32,544 nt of DNA, taken from assembly GCA_900547645.1 (NCBI GenBank), contig URHP01000011.1, forward strand, positions 1 through 32,544. Reading direction: 5' to 3'. The notes beneath the pieces are model-generated. The model saw only the letters and a list, made by a program, of their open reading frames with translations, was not told where the DNA came from and searched no databases. Positions 14,952-22,392 of the stretch are shown one piece after another. The position numbers were made by a program, and so were the translations under genes. The stretch comes from an uncultured Eubacteriales bacterium (GTDB lineage: Bacteria; Bacillota; Clostridia; Christensenellales; Borkfalkiaceae). Positions within the stretch are counted from its first letter, which is position 1, and the number at the start of each line of letters is the position of its first letter.

Positions 14952-17378
14952 TCAGCGGGTGCGCACACGGATCGCCGTGACGCTGCACGCTTTGATCTCG
15001 TAACCGAAGGTATTTCCGTCCGTGAATTTCCCGATGGTGTGCGAGGGATAGGCGGCAACCGTCGTGAACTGCAGATCGTTCGTATCGTTATATCCGAGCC
15101 CGTACACTTCGCACACTTCCGCAATATCCGCAAGCTGTACGCCCTCGAGCCCCGCCAGCGAAACGTTGAATCTGACTGCGCTTTCGCCCGCGTTGACGAT
15201 CTTGATGATGATGTCCCCCGTCTCTTCGTCCGCGCTCGTCACGTAATAGATCTGATCGACGACGCGCTCCGCGCCGCTGCTTCCCGCAAAAGTGATCGTC
15301 GGCGCGCTGCCCGAAGCAAAAGCGATCGAAGACGCCACCTTGTAGTCGCCGCTGTTTTGCATGAAGAGCTGCTGCACATAGTAGCTCGGCGTACGCACAA
15401 GTTGGGTATTCGTATAATACATCATGTCAATCGCCCAATGGCGGCTGTTTTCAAGGTTGGCAAACATGGGCGCATAGGCGGCAAGTTTGACGATGTCGCC
15501 GTTGCGCTCGAAGCCCGTCATCATGGCGGCCTCCGAAAGCGCGTTCAGAAGATTGCTCGCTTCGCCGTTCCGGAACGTGGTGGTATCCTGTCTGACGCCG
15601 TCTCCGCCCGGAGAACGGACGATATTCGTATTCGCCGCGTATTCGCCGACGAATACGTCGTAATACCCATACGGATCGTCCGCGGGACGGGAATAGCTGT
15701 CGTAGAGATCGTGGTTATAGAACAGATCGGTATAGTTGACGTAATAGTGCTGATCGACCACGCCGTAATCGGCAACGCGGTACATGTCGATCGTATTGTT
15801 CCCGTTTTTGTTATTCACGAAGACCTGCGCCGCCGCCTGCGCCACGCCCGTCCTCGAAAGGTCTGGATCCTCGCAATGGGTGAACATGGTGCAGTTCCCC
15901 ACGATCAGGCGCACGCTTCCGTAAAGGTCGTTTTCCTGCGCCTTCTCGGCGAATGCTACGACGAACTTTTCATAATAGTCCCGGTAATATTCGCCCCACT
16001 GCTCGTTCCCGATGCCGAGATAATCCATTTCGAAGGGTTCGGGATGCCCCATATTGACGCGCACCTGCGCCCAATATGCTTCGTCTTCGTCGTCGGATTC
16101 CGGATCGCCCTTGGCGAACGCAACCAAATCGAATGCGTCCTGAATGAAGTCGTCCACCCCGTTTCCGTGGCGGCCGTCGAGCGCCCTTGCTCCCAGCACC
16201 TGGCAGCTGTATCCGCAGTTGAGAATGGGGATCGCCTTGGCGCCGAGTTCCTCGCAGAGCAGGAAATATTCATAGAACCCGAGCCCGTATTCCATCTGAT
16301 AATAGGTGCCCATATTGGACAGATTCCAGCGGTTGGTGTTATAGCTGCGAGTCGCCTGCTCGCCGTAGGACGTCTGCTGACTCGTCTCGCCGTCTACATT
16401 TAAGGAATAGGTAAACGCGGGAACGGTATCCCCCCCCGCGGACGCGACCGCGCCGATGGAATTTTTCCAGTCGTAATAGCCCGTATCCGTGCCGTCCCCT
16501 TCGATGATGCATCCGCCGGGGAAGCGGAAGAACTTGGGCGAAAGGTCCTCGATCGCCTCAAAGAGATAGCTCTTGATGCCCGTTGCCTCGTTCTTGTCCT
16601 GTGTTTCCAGCATGACGTTGTCGAGATAAAGCGTCCCCGCCGTATCGAACGTCATGACAAAGTACAGATCTTCGGACGCGGTGGCATTGGCGGTGAGCGT
16701 CGTCTGATACTTCACCCAGCCCGCGCCGCTCGGATTGACTTCGCCCGATGCGTAGACCGTTGTCCCGTCCGTGACCGACAGCGTGATCTTGCCCGTATAG
16801 TCCTTGATAAACGCGGAAAAGACGTAGGAAACGCCCTCTTCCACCGCCATCGGCACAAAGGGATGTCCGCTGTTGGTCAGCGTCGCGCCGCTTTCATTCA
16901 CCGTAACGCGGAGATTGTCCTGATCGACATAGGTGCCGTCCTCGTTGCGGAACGCGGAATTTCCGGAGAGCACGCCGCCGTCCGTAACGACCGTGATCGC
17001 CGCGCCCGTAGCCGACCAGCCGTGAGATTTCCCGCCCAAAAGATTCTGCCTGTTCGCAAACGAACTGTTGATCAGCAGATTGTCGTCGAGCGCAAAGGAA
17101 GCATAGTTGATGTCCTCCAGAAACAGCCCGAACAGGTCTGCGGAGATGCGGTTGCTCTCCGACGTCTTGTCGATCGCGCCCGTCAGCGAGAGCGTCGCGG
17201 CAGCATCGGAAAACGCGGGCGCTTCGGCGTCCGGCGTCTCCGGCACGAACGGTTCTTCCCCGGACGGATCATCGCCGTCCCCGGGATCCGCACCCGGATT
17301 CTTTGGCGCACAGGCGCCGAGCAGCATCGCAAGCCCCACGATCCCGGAGACGAGCAGCGCGGAAATCCTCTTCTTCAT
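14952..17378 (-). CDS. GH51 alpha-L-arabinofuranosidase lipoprotein with inserted CBM-like domain
   Basis: The enzyme likely removes arabinofuranosyl units from plant arabinoxylan or arabinan outside the cell. The 808-residue precursor has a type II signal with C23 in LLGAC, then an acidic Pro/Gly/Asp linker. SNRISADLFGLFLEDINYA is the GH51 N-terminal strand. After it comes a CBM4/9-like jelly roll (about 115-270), then the barrel starting near LSPKFFRFPGGCIIEG. The acid/base is E459 in LGIGNEQWG and the likely nucleophile is E579 in VFVGEYAAN. The C-terminal beta domain is present. The frame is open upstream of ATG 17378, but GAAGGGGG precedes this ATG and the signal peptide starts there. 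It has its own promoter and no transporter neighbours. Confidence 0.9.
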   Translation of the reverse strand: MKKRISALLVSGIVGLAMLLGACAPKNPGADPGDGDDPSGEEPFVPETPDAEAPAFSDAAATLSLTGAIDKTSESNRISADLFGLFLEDINYASFALDDNLLINSSFANRQNLLGGKSHGWSATGAAITVVTDGGVLSGNSAFRNEDGTYVDQDNLRVTVNESGATLTNSGHPFVPMAVEEGVSYVFSAFIKDYTGKITLSVTDGTTVYASGEVNPSGAGWVKYQTTLTANATASEDLYFVMTFDTAGTLYLDNVMLETQDKNEATGIKSYLFEAIEDLSPKFFRFPGGCIIEGDGTDTGYYDWKNSIGAVASAGGDTVPAFTYSLNVDGETSQQTSYGEQATRSYNTNRWNLSNMGTYYQMEYGLGFYEYFLLCEELGAKAIPILNCGYSCQVLGARALDGRHGNGVDDFIQDAFDLVAFAKGDPESDDEDEAYWAQVRVNMGHPEPFEMDYLGIGNEQWGEYYRDYYEKFVVAFAEKAQENDLYGSVRLIVGNCTMFTHCEDPDLSRTGVAQAAAQVFVNNKNGNNTIDMYRVADYGVVDQHYYVNYTDLFYNHDLYDSYSRPADDPYGYYDVFVGEYAANTNIVRSPGGDGVRQDTTTFRNGEASNLLNALSEAAMMTGFERNGDIVKLAAYAPMFANLENSRHWAIDMMYYTNTQLVRTPSYYVQQLFMQNSGDYKVASSIAFASGSAPTITFAGSSGAERVVDQIYYVTSADEETGDIIIKIVNAGESAVRFNVSLAGLEGVQLADIAEVCEVYGLGYNDTNDLQFTTVAAYPSHTIGKFTDGNTFGYEIKACSVTAIRVRTR

Positions 17379-17411
17379 TCTTTTTCCCCCTTCCGCCATA
17401 TAGCTGTCTGT

Positions 17412-17440
17412 ATTATAGCACACTTTTTTCCATTCGGCAA
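17412..17440 (-). promoter_or_regulatory. Promoter of the GH51 gene
   Basis: TTGCCG (17440-17435), a 17-base spacer and TATAAT (17417-17412). Confidence 0.7.
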
Positions 17441-17599
17441 TACCTTTGGAAAAATATTTCAAATTTTTTTCAAATAGTTCAATCGGCGCTAAACCTATTG
17501 AAGCCCGCAGACAAATTCCGAAAATCAAAAGGCAGATTCTGCCATCGGAATAAATTCTGAATTTGTACGGGAAAAGTGACAAAAGCGCATGAAAAGCAG

Positions 17600-17628
17600 T
17601 TGCATTTTGGGCGGATTTGTTGTAAAAT
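17600..17628 (+). promoter_or_regulatory. Promoter of tRNA-Ser
   Basis: TTGCAT (17600-17605), a 17-base spacer and TAAAAT (17623-17628), 13 bases before the tRNA. Confidence 0.65.
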
Positions 17629-17641
17629 AACTGTTGTTCCT

Positions 17642-17732
17642 GCAGAGATGTCTGAGTGGTTTAAGGAGCACGATTGGAAATCGTGTGACGGGGGTGACTC
17701 GTCCGGAGGTTCGAATCCTCTTCTCTGCGCCA
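17642..17732 (+). tRNA. tRNA-Ser (anticodon GGA), CCA encoded
   Basis: Acceptor GCAGAGA pairs with TCTCTGC. The anticodon stem GCACGA/TCGTGT holds loop TTGGAAA with anticodon GGA (reads TCC). The long variable arm GACGGGGGTGACTCGTC marks a class II tRNA, and the T-arm is GGAGG-TTCGAAT-CCTCT. Discriminator G and CCA follow. Confidence 0.95.
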
Positions 17733-17736
17733 TATG

Positions 17737-17777
17737 AAAATAATACGAACTCTTTTTCGGAGTTCGTATTATTTTTT
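17737..17777 (+). terminator. Strong terminator of tRNA-Ser
   Basis: AAAATAATACGAACTC (17737-17752) pairs perfectly with 17760-17775 across loop TTTTTCG and ends in a T-run. The next 180 bases (17778-17958) show nothing I can name. Confidence 0.92.
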
Positions 17778-17958
17778 GTCCGCAAGTTCTTTGAGATGCG
17801 TACCCGATTGAAATAGCCTTTGAATTTTGCTTTTGCGATCGGCAAAAAATATCTGTCTTTCCCCCTGCCGGACGACGGCGCCAATCGTTTTGCACTTCGT
17901 TGATTGTGACCGTTTATGACAAATTAGTCAGACATCGAAAATGCCGGAACGACAGAAA

Positions 17959-17986
17959 GCGCGCCGCGGAAGATTCCGCGGCGCGC
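17959..17986 (-). terminator. GC-rich hairpin after ilvE
   Basis: GCGCGCCGCGGAA pairs perfectly with TTCCGCGGCGCGC about 20 bases after the ilvE stop. On the minus strand TTTCTGTCG follows, a weak T-tract. Confidence 0.65.
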
Positions 17987-18005
17987 CTGTTGTTTGGAAA
18001 CCAAA

Positions 18006-19067
18006 TTATTTTACGATTTTTTTCCAGCCGTAGGGATCGGGCGCGGTCCCGTACTGAATGCCCGTAATCGTATCGTAGAGCATCTTTGTGACTGCCCCCA
18101 TCTTCCCGCCGCCGATCGTATAATCTCTGTCGCGGTAGCGGATGAGTCCGACGGGTGAAATGACTGCCGCCGTCCCCGTGCCGAACGCTTCGTCCAGCGT
18201 GCCGTTTTGCTGCGCGGCAAGCACTTCGTCAATGGAAATGCGGCGCTCCGTCACCCGATAACCCTTGTCCTTCAGGATCTGAATACAGCTCTTGCGCGTG
18301 ATGCCGGGCAGAATGGAGCCGACGAGCGCAGGCGTGATCACCTCTCCGCCGATGACAAAGAACATGTTCATGCTGCCCACTTCTTCGACGTACTTTTTTT
18401 CGTTGGCATCCAGCCAAAGCACCTGATCGAAGCCCTTTTCCTCGGCTTCCTCTCCCGCCTTCATGGAAGCGGCGTAATTCCCGAGGCACTTTGCCTCCCC
18501 CGTGCCGCCGATGGTCGCGCGGGTGTAGCGGTCTTCGACAACGAGTTTGGTGGGTTCCAGCCCGTGCGCATAGTAACTGCCGACGGGAGAAAGGATGATA
18601 AAGAACAGATATTCGGTGGAAGCATGCACGCCGAGCATAACGCGCGTCGCCACAATGGCGGGACGAATATAGAGCGCGGTGCCGGGCTCCGTCGGGATCC
18701 AGTCTTTTTCCAGCTTCAGAAGCCGTTCCAGCCCCTCTTCCGCTACTTCCGCGGGGAAATTCGGAATACACATGCGCGTTGCCGAACGGTTCATGCGCGC
18801 CCAGTTTTCGTCGGGACGGAAGACGGCGATCGTCCCGTCCGGCTGACGGAACGCCTTCATGCCCTCGAAAATGCCCTGCGCATAGTGGAAAATGCTCGTG
18901 GCAAGGTCAAAGGGCTTGGGCTCGTTCGGCTCGATCTTCGCGTCGTGCCAGCCCTCCCCCGCAGTATACTTCATCGTAAACATGTAGTCGGTGAAGTAGT
19001 GCCCGAACCCGAGCTGCGTGCCCTTTGCGGGCTTTTCTTTCAACTGTTTCCTTTCGATAAATTCCAT
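18006..19067 (-). CDS. ilvE: Branched-chain amino acid aminotransferase
   Basis: This PLP enzyme moves amino groups between Glu and the keto acids of Leu, Ile and Val. The 353-residue length fits the longer BCAT type. Visible boxes are FHYAQGIFEGMKAFRQPDGTIAVFRP, ALYIRPAIVATRVMLGV, EAKCLGNYAASM with the PLP lysine in EAK, LWLDANEKKYVEEVGSMNMFFV, and EAFGTGTAAVISPV. ATG 19067 is chosen over an upstream ATG because GGAGG lies ten bases before it and the product then starts MEFIERKQLKEKP. A good promoter inside the end of yigZ gives a leader of only about 23 bases, so there is no room for a T-box or leader-peptide control here. Confidence 0.95.
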   Translation of the reverse strand: MEFIERKQLKEKPAKGTQLGFGHYFTDYMFTMKYTAGEGWHDAKIEPNEPKPFDLATSIFHYAQGIFEGMKAFRQPDGTIAVFRPDENWARMNRSATRMCIPNFPAEVAEEGLERLLKLEKDWIPTEPGTALYIRPAIVATRVMLGVHASTEYLFFIILSPVGSYYAHGLEPTKLVVEDRYTRATIGGTGEAKCLGNYAASMKAGEEAEEKGFDQVLWLDANEKKYVEEVGSMNMFFVIGGEVITPALVGSILPGITRKSCIQILKDKGYRVTERRISIDEVLAAQQNGTLDEAFGTGTAAVISPVGLIRYRDRDYTIGGGKMGAVTKMLYDTITGIQYGTAPDPYGWKKIVK

Positions 19068-19096
19068 ACGGAAGCCTCCGCAACAATCATACTGCA

Positions 19097-19125
19097 ATTA
19101 TACTCCCCCGCCGCTCATTTATCAA
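19097..19125 (-). promoter_or_regulatory. Promoter of ilvE
   Basis: TTGATA (19125-19120, within the last codons of yigZ), a 17-base spacer and TATAAT (19102-19097). Confidence 0.8.
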
Positions 19126-19744
19126 GCGGAAAGGGCGCAAAATACCGCCTTTGTTCGCAAATTTCCGCCTTGCCGCGCAGCTGATCGGTCAATGCGGCGC
19201 AAAACTGTGCGCCGCTGCCCTCACGGACGGCGACGACGAAAGACGCCTTTTCGGCAAATTCGCGCGAAAGGATCTCGCACCGCCCCTCGAAAAAGCGCGT
19301 CAGCGCGTTGATCTCGGGATAGTCCGCGCGCACGCAGTATTCGATACACACGTCCCAGAGCGCCAGACGGGCGCCGTCCAGGCATTCCGCCGCGCACGAA
19401 GAATATGCGCGCGTCAGTCCGCCCGCGCCCAGCTTGACGCCGCCGAAATAGCGCACGACGGCAACGGCGCATTCATACAATTTGCGCGCGCGCAGCACCC
19501 CCAGAATGGGCATGCCCGCCGTGCCCTGCGGTTCGCCGTCGTCCGAAAATCGCATGAGATTGCCAAGGCGGTCCGCAACAAAGGCGTAACAGACGTGCGT
19601 CGCAAGCGGATGTTCCGCCCGCACCTCCTGCAAAAAGGCGCGCGCCGACGCTTCCCCCTCCGTATGCGCGGCATAGGTCAGAAAGCGCGATTTTTCGATC
19701 ACCTTTTCCGACGTATGCGGCGCGGCAACGCTCAGATAACTCAT
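19115..19744 (-). CDS. yigZ: YigZ / IMPACT family protein
   Basis: The 209-residue protein carries the UPF0029/IMPACT boxes: [56 protein letters not shown] and [23 protein letters not shown], then the shorter C-terminal ferredoxin-like domain. Bacterial members have no agreed biochemical role; eukaryotic IMPACT proteins act in translation stress signalling. The start ATG overlaps the tyrS stop (ATGA), so translation is coupled to tyrS and the gene should share the tyrS attenuator. The longer open frame upstream is only the tyrS shadow. The ilvE promoter lies over its last codons. Confidence 0.92.
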   Translation of the reverse strand: MSYLSVAAPHTSEKVIEKSRFLTYAAHTEGEASARAFLQEVRAEHPLATHVCYAFVADRLGNLMRFSDDGEPQGTAGMPILGVLRARKLYECAVAVVRYFGGVKLGAGGLTRAYSSCAAECLDGARLALWDVCIEYCVRADYPEINALTRFFEGRCEILSREFAEKASFVVAVREGSGAQFCAALTDQLRGKAEICEQRRYFAPFPLDK

Positions 19745-20934
19745 CCGACGATGACTTTCAGGCGCACCTTCTTGCCCTTGAACAGCGTGAAGGGCGACGC
19801 GGGAAGCGCGGCGCCGGCGTCCGTCACCTTCTCGCCGTTGACGGAGACGCCGCCCTGCTCGACGAGACGGCGCGCTTCGCCGTTGGACTTGCACAGCCCC
19901 GTTGCAAGCAGCGCCTGAAGCACCGTCTGCGTGTCGGCAGGCACCGTCTTTTCGGGCATCTCGCCCTCGCCGCCGAATGCCGCGTGCGCTTCCGAACGCG
20001 CCGCGTCCGCTTTTTGCGCACCGTGCACCATCTTGGTGAGCTCATAGGCGAGCACTTCTTTGGCGCGGTTGATGCGCTCGTCCCGATAGCGGGTAAGTTC
20101 CGCGATCTCATCCAGCGGAAGGAAGGTGAGCAGCTTCAGACACTTTTCAACGTCCGCGTCCGCCGTATTGCGCCAATACTGATAAAATTCATAGGGAGAG
20201 GTCTTGTTTTCGTCCAGCCATACGGCGCCCTTCTGCGTCTTGCCCATCTTCTTGCCCTCGCTCGTCGTGAGCAGGGTAAAGGTCATGGCGAACGCCGCTT
20301 TGCGCTCCTTGCGGCGGATGAGGTCGGCGCCCGCAAGAATGTTGCTCCACTGATCGTCCCCGCCGAGCTGCAAAAGACAGCCGTACCTGCGGTTGAGGAC
20401 AAGGAAGTCATACGCCTGCATGAGCATGTAATTGAATTCCAGGAACGTGAGCCCCTTCTCCATGCGCGAACGGTAACATTCCGCCGTGAGCATCTTGTTG
20501 ACGGAAAAATATACCCCTACGTCGCGCAGGAAATCGACATAATTGAGGTCAAGCAGCCAGTCGGCATTGTCCACGACGATCGCACCGTTTTCCCCGTCGA
20601 AGCGGATGAAGCGCGCCATCTGCTTTTTGAAGCACTCGACGTGATACGCGACCGTTTCGCGCGTCATCATCGAACGCATGTCCGTCCTGCCCGAAGGATC
20701 GCCGATCATGCCCGTGCCGCCGCCGATGAGGATGATCGGTCTGTGTCCCGCATCCTGCATGTGCTTCATGGCGATGAGCTGCATGAAATGCCCGACGTGC
20801 AGGCTGTCCGCCGTCGGATCGAACCCGATATAAAAGGGAACGCTCTCGCTGCCGAGCTTTTCGTAGAGCTCTTCTTCGTACACCGTCTGTTTGATGAATC
20901 CCCGCTCGCGCAGGGTGTCCATGACGTTCTTCAT
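19741..20934 (-). CDS. tyrS: Tyrosyl-tRNA synthetase
   Basis: TyrS charges tRNA-Tyr. The 397-residue protein has class I motifs: HVGH at residues 46-49 in [17 protein letters not shown] (the HIGH box) and KMGKT near 231 in the KMSKS place. [30 protein letters not shown] is the tyrosine and tRNA site of the TyrS family. A C-terminal S4-like RNA-binding domain follows (about 335-397, [21 protein letters not shown]). ATG 20934 follows AGGTGATAGG. The leader of about 157 bases holds a Tyr-rich mini-ORF, a hairpin over its Tyr codons and an intrinsic terminator. The T-box signature (GGGTGGNACCGCG) is absent. Expression is likely controlled by tyrosyl-tRNA supply. Confidence 0.96.
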   Translation of the reverse strand: MKNVMDTLRERGFIKQTVYEEELYEKLGSESVPFYIGFDPTADSLHVGHFMQLIAMKHMQDAGHRPIILIGGGTGMIGDPSGRTDMRSMMTRETVAYHVECFKKQMARFIRFDGENGAIVVDNADWLLDLNYVDFLRDVGVYFSVNKMLTAECYRSRMEKGLTFLEFNYMLMQAYDFLVLNRRYGCLLQLGGDDQWSNILAGADLIRRKERKAAFAMTFTLLTTSEGKKMGKTQKGAVWLDENKTSPYEFYQYWRNTADADVEKCLKLLTFLPLDEIAELTRYRDERINRAKEVLAYELTKMVHGAQKADAARSEAHAAFGGEGEMPEKTVPADTQTVLQALLATGLCKSNGEARRLVEQGGVSVNGEKVTDAGAALPASPFTLFKGKKVRLKVIVG

Positions 20935-20971
20935 CCTATCACCTGTTCTCCTTTTTTGATCCGCCGATATG

Positions 20972-21001
20972 AAAAAACGGTCTGCGCCGCGCGCAAACCG
21001 T
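20972..21001 (-). terminator. Attenuator terminator upstream of tyrS
   Basis: ACGGTTTGCGC (21001-20991) pairs with GCGCAGACCGT (20987-20977, one G-U) across loop GCG, followed by TTTTT. It lies between the Tyr leader ORF and tyrS, so it must be bypassed to express tyrS. Its 5' arm can pair instead with 21028-21015, giving a competing 14-pair helix. Confidence 0.88.
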
Positions 21002-21014
21002 ACCGTACCGAATT

Positions 21015-21054
21015 CGATCCACGCGCGAAAAAGTATTACGCCGAAACGTAATAC
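21015..21054 (-). promoter_or_regulatory. Leader hairpin over Tyr codons and antiterminator arm
   Basis: Two elements follow in order. GTATTACG (21054-21047) and CGTAATAC (21040-21033) form an 8-bp hairpin followed by TTTTT; its 5' arm contains the last two Tyr codons of the leader. Next, 21028-21015 can pair with 21000-20987, which includes the terminator 5' arm (CGCGCG core, five G-U pairs). A ribosome at the leader stop codon would cover this arm, while one stalled at Tyr codons would leave it free. Confidence 0.65.
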
Positions 21055-21092
21055 GCGTAGCCGTAAATTGCAACCGCAAGCGAATTCTTCAT
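21036..21092 (-). CDS. Tyr-rich leader peptide of tyrS (18 residues)
   Basis: The mini-ORF encodes [18 protein letters not shown], with Tyr at residues 10, 12, 14 and 15, then TAA. It begins at ATG 21092, exactly six bases after the TATAAT of a consensus promoter, so the message would start at or beside the AUG without a ribosome binding site. It lies 101 bases before tyrS and an intrinsic terminator lies between. A Tyr cluster in a short ORF before the Tyr synthetase gene is what ribosome-mediated attenuation predicts: slow decoding at Tyr codons would favour the antiterminator. Leaderless attenuator peptides are known in actinobacteria; in Firmicutes tyrS is normally T-box controlled. Translation itself is inferred. 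Confidence 0.7.
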   Translation of the reverse strand: MKNSLAVAIYGYAYYVSA

Positions 21093-21098
21093 ACCGTT

Positions 21099-21127
21099 AT
21101 TATACGACGCGCGCGCGCCTTTGTCAA
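21099..21127 (-). promoter_or_regulatory. Perfect consensus promoter of tyrS
   Basis: TTGACA (21127-21122), a 17-base spacer and TATAAT (21104-21099). The spacer is GC-repeat rich. Expected +1 is at 21092, the A of the leader AUG, or within a base or two of it. Confidence 0.9.
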
Positions 21128-21142
21128 ACGCTTGCACGCACT

Positions 21143-21331
21143 TTACGCAAAATCGGGCGCAAATTCGCGCTCCTTTGCATTCAGGCCCTCCAGCGAGCGC
21201 AGGCGCGAAAAGGCGGCATCCGCCGTCCCCGCCCGCGCAAGACGGGCGCGGAGCGCGGCGTTGCGCGCGGCGCGTTCGCGGCGGCGCAGGCGTTCGAGAA
21301 TGAGATCCATATCCACAGAGAGCTTATCCAT
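21143..21331 (-). CDS. Hypothetical 62-residue Arg/Ala-rich protein
   Basis: The frame from ATG 21331 gives MDKLSVDMDLILERLRRRER followed by a helical Arg/Ala stretch and the end EREFAPDFA. AGGGAG precedes the ATG but only one base away. An earlier ATG pair at 21352 has no ribosome binding site. The composition predicts one long charged helix. It lies head to head with the WYL regulator and ends just before the tyrS promoter. I do not recognise a family, and it could be a chance GC-rich frame. Confidence 0.35.
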   Translation of the reverse strand: MDKLSVDMDLILERLRRRERAARNAALRARLARAGTADAAFSRLRSLEGLNAKEREFAPDFA

Positions 21332-21354
21332 ACTCCCTATGATACGCATCATAC

Positions 21355-21383
21355 TTGACAGATATTGTCATGTATGCTAAAAT
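21355..21383 (+). promoter_or_regulatory. Promoter of the WYL regulator with built-in inverted repeat
   Basis: TTGACA (21355-21360), a 17-base spacer and TAAAAT (21378-21383). The inverted repeat TGACA-GATAT-TGTCA (21356-21370) covers the -35 box and is a likely operator, perhaps for autoregulation by the downstream product. Confidence 0.7.
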
Positions 21384-21415
21384 ATTTTCAGAAATTTTTT
21401 TACGGAAGACCGGCT

Positions 21416-22342
21416 ATGAAATACCAGATCATGATCGAGATGCTCTTTTTGCTGCTCGCGCGCAGAAAAGTGACGGCGTCAGAACTTGCGGCGCGTTTTT
21501 CCATTTCGCAGCGCTCCGTCTACCGCTACGTGGAGGAAATGACGGTATCGGGCGTCCCCATCGACGTAGCGCGCGGCGCAGGCGGCGGCATCTATATTTC
21601 GGATGCCTACAAACTGCCCCGCGGCTTCTTCACGCGCGAAGAATACGCCCGCACGCTGGGCGCGATGCAGGCGATGGACAGCGAACTCGGCGATCCGGTG
21701 CTCGCTTCGGCGATCAAAAAGCTGACGGCGCAGATGAAGACGGAACGGCGGGACGCGGCGCTCTCGGGCAACATCCTTGTTGACAGCGGCGCGTGGGGAA
21801 GCGAGCGCCGGTTTTCGGACAAGCTGGCGCTTGTCGAGCGCGCGACCGACGAGCAGGAAACGCTGGAGATCGACTATGTGGACCGCGGCGGAGAACGTAC
21901 CCACCGCATCATTCTGCCGCACCTGCTCGTCTACAAACAGAATATCTGGTATGTATACGCCTTCTGCAGGACGCGCAACGCCTTCCGGCTGTTCAAGATC
22001 GGACGCATGCGCTCCATCGTGAAGACGGGCACCCGCTTTAACCGCATTCCCTTCAGACGGGAGGATATACCCCTCTCCTTCTGGACCGCCGAAGCGAGCG
22101 TGGAAGCGCGCTTCCTGCTCACGGAAGAAGCGCTCCCCTTCGCCGAAGAATGGCTGGGCGTGGAAGCGGTGTACGAAAAGGACGGAAAACGCTATGCCGA
22201 GGCGACGCTGCCCGACGACGAATCGCTCGTCGGCAAGATCCTTTCCGCCGGCGCGGGATTCACCGTACTCGCCCCTGCGTCGCTTACCGAACGGGTGAAA
22301 CGCGAAGCGGAAAAGATCGCCGCAAGTTACCATACCGTATAA
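21416..22342 (+). CDS. WYL-domain (YafY-type) transcriptional regulator
   Basis: The 308-residue protein starts with a DeoR-like winged helix (residues 1-60: KVTASELAARFSISQRSVYRYVEEM, then GGGIYISDAYKLPRGFFTREE). A WYL domain follows in the middle (about 145-215, LEIDYVDRGGERTHRIILPHLLVYKQNIWYVYAFCRTRNAFRLFKIGRM). The C-terminal WCX extension (VEARFLLTEEA...GVEAVYEKDGKRYAEATL) closes it. WYL proteins sense small molecules or nucleic acid and repress or activate nearby genes. I chose ATG 21416 because MKYQIMIEMLFLLLARRKVT is the usual start; the frame is open 17 codons upstream, through the promoter. GGAAG lies ten bases before the ATG. The target genes are not evident. Confidence 0.92.
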   Translation: MKYQIMIEMLFLLLARRKVTASELAARFSISQRSVYRYVEEMTVSGVPIDVARGAGGGIYISDAYKLPRGFFTREEYARTLGAMQAMDSELGDPVLASAIKKLTAQMKTERRDAALSGNILVDSGAWGSERRFSDKLALVERATDEQETLEIDYVDRGGERTHRIILPHLLVYKQNIWYVYAFCRTRNAFRLFKIGRMRSIVKTGTRFNRIPFRREDIPLSFWTAEASVEARFLLTEEALPFAEEWLGVEAVYEKDGKRYAEATLPDDESLVGKILSAGAGFTVLAPASLTERVKREAEKIAASYHTV

Positions 22343-22359
22343 AATTACAATAATACAAT

Positions 22360-22387
22360 AAAAAACGCTCCCGAGGGAGCGTTTTTT
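22360..22387. terminator. Bidirectional terminator between the WYL gene and the giant repeat gene
   Basis: AAAAAACGCTCCC, GA and GGGAGCGTTTTTT give a 13-bp stem with A- and T-runs, serving both convergent genes. Confidence 0.93.
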
Positions 22388-22392
22388 GATGA

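Noticed and set aside
13599..16403. Plus-strand frame of 934 codons opposite pth, prs and GH51
   Set aside because: It runs across several minus-strand genes and their terminator and promoter, so it cannot be a gene.
17479..17895. Minus-strand frames of 119-138 codons containing RRGFEPPDESPP
   Set aside because: This is the well-known false translation of a tRNA-Ser gene in reverse.
20935..21098. T-box riboswitch in the tyrS leader
   Set aside because: The leader is too short, and no T-box sequence (GGGTGGNACCGCG) or Stem I motifs are visible.
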